Numbered from the stretch's first letter, positions 1 through 8,703 are shown. The stretch is DNA of 64,000 nucleotides from JBGQBN01 sp041494805 (GCA_041494805.1 JBGQBN010000002.1:120218-184217); one strand, 5' to 3'. Numbers and translations: made by a program. The notes: generated by a model not told the origin, from the letters alone.

Positions 1-1129
1 TGATCCGGTGCCACTGCTCCGCACGTTCCTTGTCGGAAAGCCCCGAGTGCAGGATGGCGACTTCGTCTCCGAAGACTTGATGCAAATCCGCCGCGACGGC
101 AGGAGTCAATCCAATCTCCGGGACGAGCAGAATTGCCGAGCGTCCCGCCTCAAGTACAGACCTCATTCCCGCCAAATAAACCGCAGTCTTCCCTGACCCC
201 GTAACGCCATGCAGTAAAATGCCCGCGAACCTGCGGGCAGCAACGGTCTGCTGAATGCTTGTAAGCGCTTCCTGCTGCGCCCGGTTGAATTGGAAGTCGA
301 ACGGTGAAGGCCGGGCCTTCAGCGCAGACATGGCGAAATCGGCGGGCTCCTCCGTGATCTCAACCAATCCACGTTTTATGAGTGTGCTTAGCGTCGTACG
401 GGGAACTTCCAGTGCCCGCAAGGCGTCCACGGAGACTCTTCCACCTGAAGCTGCCAACGTTTCAATCAGCGTTCGCTGGTTGGCATTGAGCTTGCCCTCC
501 GAGGTCTTCAGATTCGCCATTCTGACAGTCCGGGCGGCCTCCTGCGCGTTGGATAAGTCTTCTCGCACAATCCATTTCTTGTGAGTCATTCCGGCAAGCA
601 GCGATTTAGACGCGCGAGTCGCCGCGCACAGAGTCTCTTCCTTCACCATCTCCCGTTCGGCCAAATAGTCGAGCACCCGAAATTCCGCCAGTTGCTCTTC
701 CGGAGTTTTTCGTGAACGCGCCGACGATCCGGACATTCCCGCGAGATGCAGCGCCATCTGCCCATCTTGCGTGATGCGATAGTCGATTGCGCGCTTGAAC
801 TCCGCACCAAGCGGCAGCATGGTGCGGAAGACCTCGCCCAGCGGCGCGAGGTAGTAGTCAGCGATCCACTTGCCCAGGCCCAGAAGCTGACCGTCAAGCA
901 CAGGCGCGAGGTCGAGCACGCTGAGGAGATTCTTGGTTTGAACGTCTTTGTCTTTGTTTTTAGCTCGAGGTTTTTGGTCGTGCAGCTCTACAACAATGCC
1001 GGACATGCGCCGCTGCCGGAATGGAACCAGCACACGTCCACCAACCACAGGCTGCATTCCGTCTGGAATGCTGTAGGTGAAGACAGCGTCCAGCGGCACC
1101 GGCAGGGCTACGTCGCAGAATTCGGGCAT
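1..1129 (-). CDS. priA: Primosomal protein N' (PriA helicase), N-terminal part
   Basis: The gene is cut by the window start. The visible frame gives about 376 residues beginning MPEFCDVALPVPLD and running to a helicase stretch with VFGDEVAILHSGLSDKERA at the edge. PriA is a superfamily 2 DNA helicase that reloads the replisome at stalled forks. The N-terminal part matches the PriA DNA-binding region (YSIPDG, VGGRVLVPF, WIADYYLAPLGEV). A Walker A motif GVTGSGKT lies near residue 306, followed by LLVPEIGLTP. The ATG at 1129 is the first start after an in-frame stop; the frame is open for about 60 codons upstream but has no good start there. The ATPase C-terminal half and zinc cysteines lie outside the window. 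The identification is strong. Confidence 0.95.
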   Translation of the reverse strand, partial: MPEFCDVALPVPLDAVFTYSIPDGMQPVVGGRVLVPFRQRRMSGIVVELHDQKPRAKNKDKDVQTKNLLSVLDLAPVLDGQLLGLGKWIADYYLAPLGEVFRTMLPLGAEFKRAIDYRITQDGQMALHLAGMSGSSARSRKTPEEQLAEFRVLDYLAEREMVKEETLCAATRASKSLLAGMTHKKWIVREDLSNAQEAARTVRMANLKTSEGKLNANQRTLIETLAASGGRVSVDALRALEVPRTTLSTLIKRGLVEITEEPADFAMSALKARPSPFDFQFNRAQQEALTSIQQTVAARRFAGILLHGVTGSGKTAVYLAGMRSVLEAGRSAILLVPEIGLTPAVAADLHQVFGDEVAILHSGLSDKERAEQWHRI

Positions 1130-1325
1130 GTCAGGTCGTAAGGTCGCACCGGGGGTTCCTTCGGCTTCGCTCAGGACGTGAACCGCCGGCTCAGAGGCAT
1201 CGTACCATCTGGCAATGAGAAGTCTTCCACGTGGAACATGTTGAAGAAGTGCGGCGATTACAAACTCAAGGCCGACGGCAAACGAGGCAAACGTTCCGGC
1301 GTGGGCCGGCGCCCAACCATGTTTT

Positions 1326-1334
1326 TGCTATACT
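1326..1334 (+). promoter_or_regulatory. Possible extended -10 promoter (TGCTATACT)
   Basis: A TG-n-TATACT extended -10 box sits in the gap between priA and the plus-strand accessory ORFs. No convincing -35 box is visible. Transcription from here would give a leader of roughly 150-190 nt before the first plus-strand ORF. This is inferred from the motif alone. Confidence 0.4.
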
Positions 1335-1438
1335 ACTGGTAGATGTACAGGTCGCCCGAACCTGAATTAGTGGCTCGCTCGGGCACGCCTAAGATCGCGA
1401 TCAGGGCCGCGAGAGAGCCGGACAACGGACTGCTGAAT

Positions 1439-1479
1439 CGGAAGATGTAGCTTCAAGAGAATCACTCTTGAATCTTCCG
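1439..1479. other. Long imperfect palindrome in the leader region
   Basis: CGGAAGA and TCTTCCG flank a perfect inner stem TTCAAGAG / CTCTTGAA with a 5-nt loop and a 6-nt bulge on the left arm. About 8 nt downstream is a T-rich run (GGTTTTTGTTTTG). It could be an attenuator, a terminator for a short transcript, or a structured leader of the plus-strand locus. A second possible stem (GCCCGA near 1353 with TCGGGC near 1379) lies just upstream. The rest of the 1130-1489 gap holds no recognisable gene. Confidence 0.55.
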
Positions 1480-1489
1480 ACAGCGGTTT

Positions 1490-1864
1490 TTGTTTTGTGC
1501 GAAGGATCTTGAAATCAAAGGAAGGACCAACATATGTCTCCTGACACTCCACTCCATAGACCCGCTGAGTTGCCAAGAAGAACTCTTGAGGATTCTCAGC
1601 AGTGAGAAGCCGATCCCGAATAAGTTATTTACTCAGCTCCGAGACTCCGAGGACACTCTTCCCGAGGCCATATGCGCCCAGTACGGCCTTCCACGCTTGA
1701 GCACCTACTCACAGCTACTTCGTGCCATTAGCTATGGCATCCGCGCCCGTGAGGAACAGGAAGCGGTTGAGAGGCGAAGGCGGAGGAGGGAAGGAATCAA
1801 CGGACAGGCGCGGACAAACCCGATTCCTGAAAGAAGGAAAGGAAGGAGCATTAACAATGGATGA
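1490..1864 (+). CDS. Hypothetical small ORF, start and frame uncertain
   Basis: This frame encodes up to 124 residues, with an Arg/Glu-rich stretch (AREEQEAVERRRRRREG) near the C-terminus. It overlaps the next gene by 8 nt, as expected for translational coupling. Its own start is poor. The only good ribosome site in the region (AAGGAAGGA) precedes an ATG at 1534 in another frame, which gives just 23 codons (1534-1605, MSPDTPLHRPAELPRRT...). The true gene could therefore be the 23-aa leader peptide, a frameshifted pair, or the longer ORF from a weak start. I do not recognise the protein. Base composition is lower in GC than the neighbours, suggesting acquired DNA. Confidence 0.35.
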   Translation: MFCAKDLEIKGRTNICLLTLHSIDPLSCQEELLRILSSEKPIPNKLFTQLRDSEDTLPEAICAQYGLPRLSTYSQLLRAISYGIRAREEQEAVERRRRRREGINGQARTNPIPERRKGRSINNG

Positions 1865-2513
1865 TGAAACGCGTGATACACCGCTGAATGGACCCGATTC
1901 TGGCGAGTTACTCTTTGGTCTACGATATGAGACAGAGATAACACTGGATGACTTCTTCACCGAGATGGATCGGCTGCGTCGACACATCGAGGACGGTGAC
2001 ATACTTGAGAAAATGTGCGTTGAGGACTGTAATACTGCGTGTTCGTCGATGGACGTTCTAGAGGACACTTACTACGCGATCTCCTTTTTCGTTGCCTCAG
2101 CACAAGAAGAAGAATGTGAACTCGGTGAACGTTACCTGCGCGTCTATGGCGTTCTGCAAGCGTTTGCGCTCCAACAGGACGCGATCACAAGTCTTTGCAA
2201 GGCGCTAGGCGCGCCGGATCTCCCTGATTTGACGGCCATAGCTCACATTCGAGAGTTGCGAGTAGCTGCTGTCGGGCACCCGACATTACAGGATAGGCCT
2301 AAGTGCCGACCGCGGTCGGCACATTTCATCTCGCGGATCACGCTTGATCGGAATGGGTTCCAGCTTCTTTCAGGAGACGGTTCAGGCAAGACGATCTTCC
2401 GTGACGTTTTGATTCCGGACCTCGCTAGGGAGCAGGAGACCCATATTCTTGAGCTACTGCGGCGGTTGACAACTCGGTTAATCAAGGAGACTCAGCGATC
2501 GCTTCGCGAGTAG
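1857..2513 (+). CDS. Uncharacterised helical protein, possible HEPN-like
   Basis: The protein has 218 residues. The start at 1857 was chosen because a strong ribosome site (AAGGAAGGAG) lies about 8 nt upstream; an in-frame ORF continues to 1722 but would lack such a site. The N-terminal half is acidic and probably helical. The middle contains HIRELRVAAVGHP, in which R135 and H141 form an Rx5H pattern in the position and style of HEPN-domain nucleases ('iReiRN...GHP'). The Asn usual after the Arg is replaced by Val. No other family is recognised. It overlaps the upstream ORF by 8 nt and sits alone between priA and an oppositely oriented glycosylase gene. The lower GC than the flanks suggests horizontal acquisition. 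The HEPN link is a motif-level guess. Confidence 0.7.
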   Translation: MDDETRDTPLNGPDSGELLFGLRYETEITLDDFFTEMDRLRRHIEDGDILEKMCVEDCNTACSSMDVLEDTYYAISFFVASAQEEECELGERYLRVYGVLQAFALQQDAITSLCKALGAPDLPDLTAIAHIRELRVAAVGHPTLQDRPKCRPRSAHFISRITLDRNGFQLLSGDGSGKTIFRDVLIPDLAREQETHILELLRRLTTRLIKETQRSLRE

Positions 2514-2602
2514 GAGTGGCTTCGACTCCCCCTTCGGCTCCACTCAGGGCTTTCGGCAAAACAGTGCAAGCCCGCGCCACACACACACTGGTAAGCAATT
2601 TT

Positions 2603-3454
2603 CTACTCGACGCCCTTTGCAGGCATAGCAAGTCCCAGTTCCTTCATCACCATCTGCAAATCCTTCCAACTCTCTTTTTTCTGCCGCGGATCGCGCAACA
2701 GAAACGCAGGGTGATAAGTTACCGCCAGCTTCGTTCCGCGGAAATCGTACCAGTGCCCGCGGAACTCGGACATGGGCGCATTGATGGCCAGCAATGTCTT
2801 CGCCGCCACAGCGCCTAGGGCCACGATGGCCTTCGGCCTGATCGCCGCGATTTGCCGCATCAGAAACGGCGAGCAGGTTTCGCATTCCTCACGCTCGGGA
2901 GTGCGGTTGCCCGGTGGACGGCACTTGATGATGTTGGCGATGTAAACATCTTCGCGCCGAATCCCCATGGCCTTGATCATGTTATTGAGCAACTGACCGG
3001 CGCGACCGACAAAAGGTTCGCCCTGTTGATCTTCGTCCGCGCCTGGGGCCTCACCGATGAACATCAGGTCGGCTCGAGGATTGCCCACACCGAAGACGAT
3101 CTGCTTGCGTCCCTGCTTGTGCAAGGTGCAACGAGTGCAGTCACCTAAATCCTCGCGGATGATTCGCAGTGCCACGGCTGGATCTGCGACGCCGGACTCA
3201 GGTTTGGGGTTTGCCACTTCGAATAGACGCTCTTCTACCAGCGGTACCGTTGCACTCTTCGCTCTCGGTGTTATGGAGTCTCGCTGTTCTGGTTGGAATG
3301 CGGGAAGTGCAGTGGGAATACCGGGTTCAGCTGGATTGACCACCGCCCCTGCGAAACCTTCGCGGCGGTAAAAATCGTAAATGCCCAGCTCGTTATAGAA
3401 GCGGATACGTTCGGTGAGAGTGCGTTTGAGTTGCAGGTCAAGCACGCGGGACAT
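2603..3454 (-). CDS. Uracil-DNA glycosylase, family 4 (Fe-S type)
   Basis: The enzyme removes uracil from DNA to start base excision repair. The 283-residue protein shows the family 4 layout: cysteine pair CTRCTLHKQGRKQIVFG, catalytic loop GEAPGADEDQQGEPFVGRAG, further cluster cysteines in CRPPGNRTPEREECETC, and the distal YHPAFLLRD loop with its conserved His. The four cysteines are those expected to hold a [4Fe-4S] cluster. The N-terminal ~100 residues are a linker-like extension beyond the usual ~200-residue core. The ATG at 3454 begins MSRVLDLQ just after the coaBC stop (3457-3459), so the two are probably co-transcribed; a longer ORF start lies inside coaBC and is unlikely. Confidence 0.93.
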   Translation of the reverse strand: MSRVLDLQLKRTLTERIRFYNELGIYDFYRREGFAGAVVNPAEPGIPTALPAFQPEQRDSITPRAKSATVPLVEERLFEVANPKPESGVADPAVALRIIREDLGDCTRCTLHKQGRKQIVFGVGNPRADLMFIGEAPGADEDQQGEPFVGRAGQLLNNMIKAMGIRREDVYIANIIKCRPPGNRTPEREECETCSPFLMRQIAAIRPKAIVALGAVAAKTLLAINAPMSEFRGHWYDFRGTKLAVTYHPAFLLRDPRQKKESWKDLQMVMKELGLAMPAKGVE

Positions 3455-3456
3455 TC

Positions 3457-4689
3457 TTATCTTCCGGCCTTCACCGGAGACGTGTGCAGCTTGCGGAGCC
3501 GTACTACCTGGTCGAGCACCTGCTGCGCAACTTCCCACTTGGTGGTCTCGGGCACCTCCACCACTTCGTTGTGGGTGATGATGGTGACCGCGTTGCGGTC
3601 GGAGTCAAAGCCCACGCCCTCACGCGAAACATCATTCACCACAATTGCATCCAGTGATTTCGAAGCCAGTTTCTTGCGGGCGTTCTCCAGGACGTTCTGA
3701 GTTTCCGCGGCAAAGCCCACGATGATCTGCGACTTCTTGTGGCGCGCCACCTCGGCCAGAATGTCCGCTGTTGGCTCAAGCTCGAGGGTCATCGGTCCGC
3801 CGCGTTTGATCTTTTGTTCTGCCGCACTCTTCGGACGATAATCGGAGACGGCCGCGGTCTTGATCACAATCGTGGCTTCGGGCAGCAACTTCAGCACTGC
3901 CTGGCGCATCTCCGCTGCGGAATCGACTCGCGTCAGCTCCGCGCCACCCGGCGGCGTCAGCGCCGTAGGTCCGCTGACCAGCAGCACTCGCGCTCCCCGG
4001 CGCAGTGCGGCTTCCGCCAGCGCGTATCCCATACGGCCACTGGAACGGTTGGTGATGTAGCGCACCGGGTCAATCTTCTCCCGCGTGGGACCCGCCGTGA
4101 TCAATACCGTTTCTCCAGCCAACTCTTGTGATGCCCCCAGCGCCTCCATAACCGCGGCCACAATCAGTTCGTTTTCCGCCAACCGCCCCGGACCCGTCAT
4201 GCCACACGCCAGGTAACCCTCGCCCGGCTCCACGATCTTCACCCCGCGCTTTCGCAGGACCTCGAGATTGCCCTGGGTAGCCGGGTGATTCCACATGTTG
4301 ACATTCATGGCGGGAGCCACCACCACCGGCGCAGTCGTAGCCAGATACAGCGTCGTCAGAAAATCACTGGAGATCCCCTGGGCAAACTTTGCGAGAATAT
4401 CAGCCGTGGCAGGCGCAACCAGAAGGGCGTCAATGGACTGTGCCACGGCAATGTGCTCGACCGCGGAATCGATATTCGGCTGGGCGCTGTCATTGCCATC
4501 GCCTGCGGCAAACATGTCGGTGATCACCTTCTCACCAGACAATGCGGCAAACGTGAGGGGCCGGACAAACTCCTGCGCCGCCTTGGTCATGACGACCTGC
4601 ACGCGGATGCCGCGCTCCTGCAGCAGGCGGACAATCTCCGCCGCCTTATAAGCCGCAATCCCGCCGCTGACGCCGAGGGCCACTTTCAT
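3457..4689 (-). CDS. coaBC: Bifunctional phosphopantothenoylcysteine decarboxylase / phosphopantothenate-cysteine ligase
   Basis: CoaBC carries out two successive steps of coenzyme A synthesis: it couples phosphopantothenate to cysteine and then decarboxylates the product. The protein has 410 residues. The flavoprotein CoaC half begins MKVALGVSGGIAAYKAAE, has MNVNMWNHP, and has the active-site Cys in ACGMTGPGRLAE. The CoaB half follows with TAGPTREKIDPVRYITN, RSSGRMGYALAE and KTAAVSDYRP. The start at 4689 is set by the CoaC N-terminus; upstream in-frame codons fall in a repeat. It lies 3 nt from the glycosylase gene and near rpoZ and gmk, a common grouping (gmk-rpoZ-coaBC). Confidence 0.97.
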   Translation of the reverse strand: MKVALGVSGGIAAYKAAEIVRLLQERGIRVQVVMTKAAQEFVRPLTFAALSGEKVITDMFAAGDGNDSAQPNIDSAVEHIAVAQSIDALLVAPATADILAKFAQGISSDFLTTLYLATTAPVVVAPAMNVNMWNHPATQGNLEVLRKRGVKIVEPGEGYLACGMTGPGRLAENELIVAAVMEALGASQELAGETVLITAGPTREKIDPVRYITNRSSGRMGYALAEAALRRGARVLLVSGPTALTPPGGAELTRVDSAAEMRQAVLKLLPEATIVIKTAAVSDYRPKSAAEQKIKRGGPMTLELEPTADILAEVARHKKSQIIVGFAAETQNVLENARKKLASKSLDAIVVNDVSREGVGFDSDRNAVTIITHNEVVEVPETTKWEVAQQVLDQVVRLRKLHTSPVKAGR

Positions 4690-4697
4690 AAGAATCC

Positions 4698-4790
4698 TGA
4701 ATTGTTGATTGTTGATTTTTGATTGCTGATTGAAACCCAGCTGGAAGCGATTTTCAATCAACAATCAACAATCACAAATCAACAATGATC
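4698..4790. repeat. Intergenic palindrome of TTGATTGTTGA words
   Basis: Tandem TTGATTGTTGATT-like words on the left are mirrored by CAATCAACAATCAACAATC-like words on the right, giving a long imperfect inverted repeat that fills the coaBC-rpoZ spacer. A related element fills 26840-26921, and a shorter relative lies near 6661-6706. Confidence 0.85.
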
Positions 4791-5025
4791 ATTCCTTCGC
4801 CAACACCTTATCCAGCATCTCGGCCGCGACTTCTGCCGCCGACCTCGGAATCTCCGGGATCACCCACTTCACTTTGCCCGCGCGAATTTCATCCTGCGCG
4901 ATCCTGCAAGGTTTGCGCGAATGGGTTTCAATGACTGGAGGCGCACCACCCTGCAATTGCCGCGCGCGGCGCGCCGCCACCAGGATGTACCGATAGTTGC
5001 TGTCGAACCCGTCCATCAACTTCAT
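4789..5025 (-). CDS. rpoZ: DNA-directed RNA polymerase omega subunit
   Basis: The 78-residue protein matches omega, the small subunit that helps fold and stabilise the beta' subunit. It begins MKLMDGFDSNYRYILVAARRAR, which carries the conserved 'R(Y/F)xLVxxAAxRARQL' core, and has the usual ~70-90 residue length. It lies between gmk (upstream, 17 nt gap) and coaBC, the arrangement seen in many bacteria. Confidence 0.93.
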   Translation of the reverse strand: MKLMDGFDSNYRYILVAARRARQLQGGAPPVIETHSRKPCRIAQDEIRAGKVKWVIPEIPRSAAEVAAEMLDKVLAKE

Positions 5026-5042
5026 TGTGTTCTCCCCTGCCG

Positions 5043-5741
5043 CTAGCGTCCACCCGGAGCCGCTGCCGGCGCAAACGAGGCTAGAATCGGTTGCAAGCGC
5101 TCCCGCACATTGCCCAAGCGGCAGCGCTCGGCTCTGGCCAGCATATTGGTGTCGTCAGCGGTCCTCAGTCCTTGGGCTCCTGAGCGCTTCAGCCGTTTCG
5201 CGAGGAGGATCGACCGTAGCGCTTCGATGGATTCTTCCAGGCGATCGTTCACCAAAATATAGTCGTATTTCGAGTAATTCTCAATCTCTCGAGTGGCAGT
5301 GACCAACCGGCGCTGGATGACGTCCTCCGCATCCAGACTGCGGTTGCGCAGCCGTCCCTCCAGCGTTTTGCGGTCCGGCGGCAAGATAAAAATGCTGACC
5401 GCATCCGGAATCTTGCGCCTGATCTGCTCTGCGCCCTGCACATCAATGTCGAGCAGCAAGTCGTGGCCGTTCTGTTTGGCCGTATCCAGGAACTGCCGTG
5501 AGGTGCCGTAGCCATTGCCAAAAACTTCCGCATGTTCCAAAAACTCGTCCTTCCGGACCATCTCGTCGAACTGAGCCCGGGGCACGAAAAAATACTCCCG
5601 CCCGTTCTGCTCGCTCCCCCGCGGCGGCCGCGTGGTGAAGGAAATAGAGAAATCCAACTGCGGAACGGTCTTGAGCACTTCATTCACCAGGGTGGACTTT
5701 CCCGAACCCGACGGCGCCGAGATAATGTAAACGGTCGTCAT
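5043..5741 (-). CDS. gmk: Guanylate kinase
   Basis: It phosphorylates GMP to GDP using ATP. The 232-residue protein has the P-loop SAPSGSGKST at residues 8-17, the GMP-binding segment SFTTRPPRGSEQNGREYFFV, and the DIDVQGAEQIR motif. It is about 25-30 residues longer than typical enzymes because of a C-terminal tail ending FAPAAAPGGR of unknown role. Its start overlaps the yicC stop by 4 nt (ATGA), so translation is probably coupled. Confidence 0.97.
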   Translation of the reverse strand: MTTVYIISAPSGSGKSTLVNEVLKTVPQLDFSISFTTRPPRGSEQNGREYFFVPRAQFDEMVRKDEFLEHAEVFGNGYGTSRQFLDTAKQNGHDLLLDIDVQGAEQIRRKIPDAVSIFILPPDRKTLEGRLRNRSLDAEDVIQRRLVTATREIENYSKYDYILVNDRLEESIEALRSILLAKRLKRSGAQGLRTADDTNMLARAERCRLGNVRERLQPILASFAPAAAPGGR

Positions 5742-6625
5742 TCGACGTTCTGCACCTGCTCGCGAGCCTTCTCAATCTCGGTCTTGATGGCCAGCCCCAT
5801 CTCGGTGATTTTCAGCGCCTCGCCCGCCAGTCCGGAAGTCTTGGCGAGCAACGTGTTGGCTTCCCGATTCATCTCCTGCAGCAGGAAGTCCAGCTTCTTG
5901 CCCACCTCGCCGCCCTGATCGAGCAAGGCCACAAAGTGTTTCACATGCGCATCCAGACGAATCAGTTCCTCCTGAATATCACTGCGGTCTACCAGCAGTG
6001 CCGCTTCCTGCAGGATGCGTTCCGGTTCCGCCTGTATCCCGATCAACTCTTGCATGCGAGTTTTCAGCTTCTCCAAATAATTTTGCAGCACCGCGCGCCG
6101 ATGGTTTCCGACGGAATCACCAGCCTTCCGCACGTGAGCCATGCGCTCGCGTAGTTCGCGCTCAATGACCAACCCTTCCTGCTCCCGCATCTGGTTGAGC
6201 CGTTCCAGAAGCTCCGCAACTTTGGCGAGAACCGACGCTTCCAGCTCTCCATCGGTGGGCAGAACCGCGGCGTCCAGGGCGCCGGGCACGCGCAAGATAA
6301 CGTTCAAGTCGGGTTCCGCCGCCAAGCCAAACTCCGCAGCTGCCGCGCGAAATGCCTGAATATGACCGCCGACGATTTCCCGGTTCAGCGAAAAGCTTCC
6401 ATCCCCGCCGCGTTCCAAGTTCAGCGCCAGCTCCACGTGACCTCGCGCCAGCTTCTCCTTCAACAGCGGGCGTAGCTTCATTTCCAGGGCATCACTATTG
6501 GAGGGCATACGGAAGTGCAGGTCGAGAAAGCGATGGTTTACTGACTTCAGCGATAGCGTGAAGCCGAGCTGGTCATTCACTTGGCCTTTTACCTGCGCGA
6601 AACCCGTCATGGAGCGGATGGGCAT
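5738..6625 (-). CDS. yicC: YicC family endoribonuclease-like protein
   Basis: The 295-residue protein begins MPIRSMTGFAQ and contains SLKSVNHRFLDLHFRMP and a C-terminal LDFLLQEMNREANTLLAKT, all hallmarks of the YicC/YloC family. E. coli YicC has been described as an RNase acting on small RNAs. The C-terminal DUF1732-type domain is complete. It is immediately upstream of gmk with a 4-nt overlap, a widespread pairing. Confidence 0.94.
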   Translation of the reverse strand: MPIRSMTGFAQVKGQVNDQLGFTLSLKSVNHRFLDLHFRMPSNSDALEMKLRPLLKEKLARGHVELALNLERGGDGSFSLNREIVGGHIQAFRAAAAEFGLAAEPDLNVILRVPGALDAAVLPTDGELEASVLAKVAELLERLNQMREQEGLVIERELRERMAHVRKAGDSVGNHRRAVLQNYLEKLKTRMQELIGIQAEPERILQEAALLVDRSDIQEELIRLDAHVKHFVALLDQGGEVGKKLDFLLQEMNREANTLLAKTSGLAGEALKITEMGLAIKTEIEKAREQVQNVE

Positions 6626-6660
6626 TTTGTTTTCTGACTACCGCACAAGGCCGGGACGTT

Positions 6661-6706
6661 CTAATTGTCGATTTTCAATTGCCGATTGCCGTTGAAATTC
6701 AGTTTG
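6661..6706. repeat. Short relative of the GATT-word palindrome
   Basis: The spacer between yicC and the ABC transporter carries AATTGTCGATTTTCAATTGC-type words followed by GATTGCCGTTGAAATTC. It resembles a degraded form of the element at 4698-4790. Confidence 0.5.
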
Positions 6707-8552
6707 TTGTGCTAATCGGCTCTGCCTTCGGCTGCTCCATATCCACGAACTGCAGATCGTACAGCCGACGATAGGTGCCGAGCTTCTTCATTAGTTCTTC
6801 GTGCGGCCCGACGTCGTTGATGGTCCCGTTCTCCAGGACCACGATGCGGTCGGCACGCCGCACCGTCGAAAGCCGATGCGCGATGACGAAAACGGTTCGA
6901 CCCGTCATCAGGTTTTGCAGAGCCGACTGCACCAGCGATTCCGATTCGCTGTCGAGCGCGGAGGTGGCTTCGTCGAGAATCAGAATGGGCGCATTCTTCA
7001 GCAGGGCGCGCGCGATGGCGATGCGCTGCCGCTCGCCTCCCGAAAGCCGCAGGCCGCGCTCGCCGATCACGGTCTCGTAGCCCGCGGGCAGTTCCATGAT
7101 GAAATCGTGCGCCAGCGCGGCCCGCGCCGCCGCTTCCACCTTCTTTTGTGAGACATCCGGCTGCCCGTAGGCAATATTATTGCGCATCGTATCGTTGAAG
7201 AGCACGGTTTCCTGGGTGACCACACCGATTTGCGAGCGCAACGAGGCCAGGGTGGTGTCCCGCACATCGCGGCCGTCGATCAGCAACCGCCCAGACGTAA
7301 CATCAAAAAAACGCGGAATCAAGTGCACCAGTGTGCTCTTGCCCGCCCCGCTCGACCCGACGACGGCCAGGACCTCGCCCGCCTTCACTTCCAGATTCAC
7401 GTTGCGCAGAATATCGCGAGATGCCTCGCCATTGTCCTCATAGTAAAAGGACACATCTTCAAAGCGAATCGTGCTGGCGAACGCGGGCAGCGGCTTGGCA
7501 CCCGGCTTCTCACGCACGTCGTCCTCGGTATCCATGAACTTGAAGATTTCAGACGATGCACCCAGCGCTTGCTGGAAATTGTTGTTGAAGATCGCAAACT
7601 TGCGCACCGGGTTATACAGGCTGAACACGGCAGCGATAAACGCGCCGAATGCTCCCAAGGTAAATTGGTTGTGCGCAATCCTCTCGCGGCCTAACAGCAA
7701 CAACAGGGCAATGGCAATCGCGCCAAAAACATCCATCAGGGGGGAGCTGATCGCTGCCGCTGCGACCGAGCGCAAATTGGCCCTGAAAAGCCGGTGCGCG
7801 GCTTTGCGAAATCGCTCGATCTCCCACGACTCCATACTGAAAGCCTTCACAATCCGATTGCCGGTGATGGTTTCCTGAAGAATGTTCTGGATGTCAGCCA
7901 GCTTGTCTTGCCCGCGGCGCGTGGTATGCCGCACGCGGCGGCCGATTTTTGCAGCCGAGTAAATAATGAAAGGAACAAACAACACCAGCACCCACGCGAG
8001 ATTGCGTCCGAGTATCACGACGGCGACGCCGGTGAACAAGAAGGTGAAAAACTGCTGCAGGAACTCTGCCAGCACGCTCGACATGGCGTACTGTACGCGC
8101 TCAATATCGTTGATGATGGTTGAGATCAACGTTCCTGTAGTATGCGTCTGGAAAAACGCCGCCGACCGCCGCAGGACCGAGTTGTAAAGATCGTTTCGCA
8201 GGTCGGTGATCATCCCGAAGCCGGCGTGGTTCACCAGGTAAGTCCCGGCGTAATCGAAAAGACCTTTCAGCACGGTGGATGCCACCAGCGCATACGCCAC
8301 AATCGTCCACGCATTATGAAAATGTGTCGGAACAAACTGCTGCAGGTAAACCACATGATTGCTGCCGGGAAGTGTGAAGAGCTGAATGTTATCCGAGCCG
8401 GACCCGGGGTTCAGGACTCGGTCCAAAATAGGCTTGACCAGCACCAGCCGAAAAGCTTCCAGGAACCCGACTGCCGCCAACAGGAACACACCCGGAACCA
8501 ACTGCAACAAAAAAGGAAGCACGTAGCGGATGAGGCGCGTCAGTTGCCGCAT
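6699..8552 (-). CDS. MsbA-like ABC transporter, fused permease and ATPase
   Basis: The 617-residue protein is a half-transporter expected to work as a homodimer in the inner membrane. The N-terminal ~330 residues form an ABC type 1 exporter domain with about six membrane helices. The C-terminal ATPase has Walker A GSSGAGKST, signature LSGGERQRIAIARALL, Walker B ILILDEATSALD and the switch His in VIAHRLSTVRRAD. Order and length fit the MsbA/lipid A flippase type, but the substrate cannot be read from sequence. It lies between yicC and rapZ and is separated from each by repeat-bearing spacers. Confidence 0.93.
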   Translation of the reverse strand: MRQLTRLIRYVLPFLLQLVPGVFLLAAVGFLEAFRLVLVKPILDRVLNPGSGSDNIQLFTLPGSNHVVYLQQFVPTHFHNAWTIVAYALVASTVLKGLFDYAGTYLVNHAGFGMITDLRNDLYNSVLRRSAAFFQTHTTGTLISTIINDIERVQYAMSSVLAEFLQQFFTFLFTGVAVVILGRNLAWVLVLFVPFIIYSAAKIGRRVRHTTRRGQDKLADIQNILQETITGNRIVKAFSMESWEIERFRKAAHRLFRANLRSVAAAAISSPLMDVFGAIAIALLLLLGRERIAHNQFTLGAFGAFIAAVFSLYNPVRKFAIFNNNFQQALGASSEIFKFMDTEDDVREKPGAKPLPAFASTIRFEDVSFYYEDNGEASRDILRNVNLEVKAGEVLAVVGSSGAGKSTLVHLIPRFFDVTSGRLLIDGRDVRDTTLASLRSQIGVVTQETVLFNDTMRNNIAYGQPDVSQKKVEAAARAALAHDFIMELPAGYETVIGERGLRLSGGERQRIAIARALLKNAPILILDEATSALDSESESLVQSALQNLMTGRTVFVIAHRLSTVRRADRIVVLENGTINDVGPHEELMKKLGTYRRLYDLQFVDMEQPKAEPISTTN

Positions 8553-8630
8553 AGGGGGCTCCCGATGCCGGGCTGTCTGCGGCTCGCTGCGGATAGGGTC
8601 GGCATGCGTCGCAAGCGTTTATTCTACTTG

Positions 8631-8684
8631 AGTCGCTGGTCGTTAGTCGTGGGCCGTTGGTCGCTGGTCGTTGGGCAACCGCCG
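8631..8684. repeat. Direct word repeat (GTCGCTGGTCGTTAGTCGT type)
   Basis: The rapZ-ABC transporter spacer carries several degenerate copies of a GTCGCTGGTCGTT word on one arm with only a weak complementary arm. A similar word set occurs at 49694-49736 between rpmJ and infA. Confidence 0.6.
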
Positions 8685-8703
8685 TTCTGACACCCGCGAC
8701 CAG

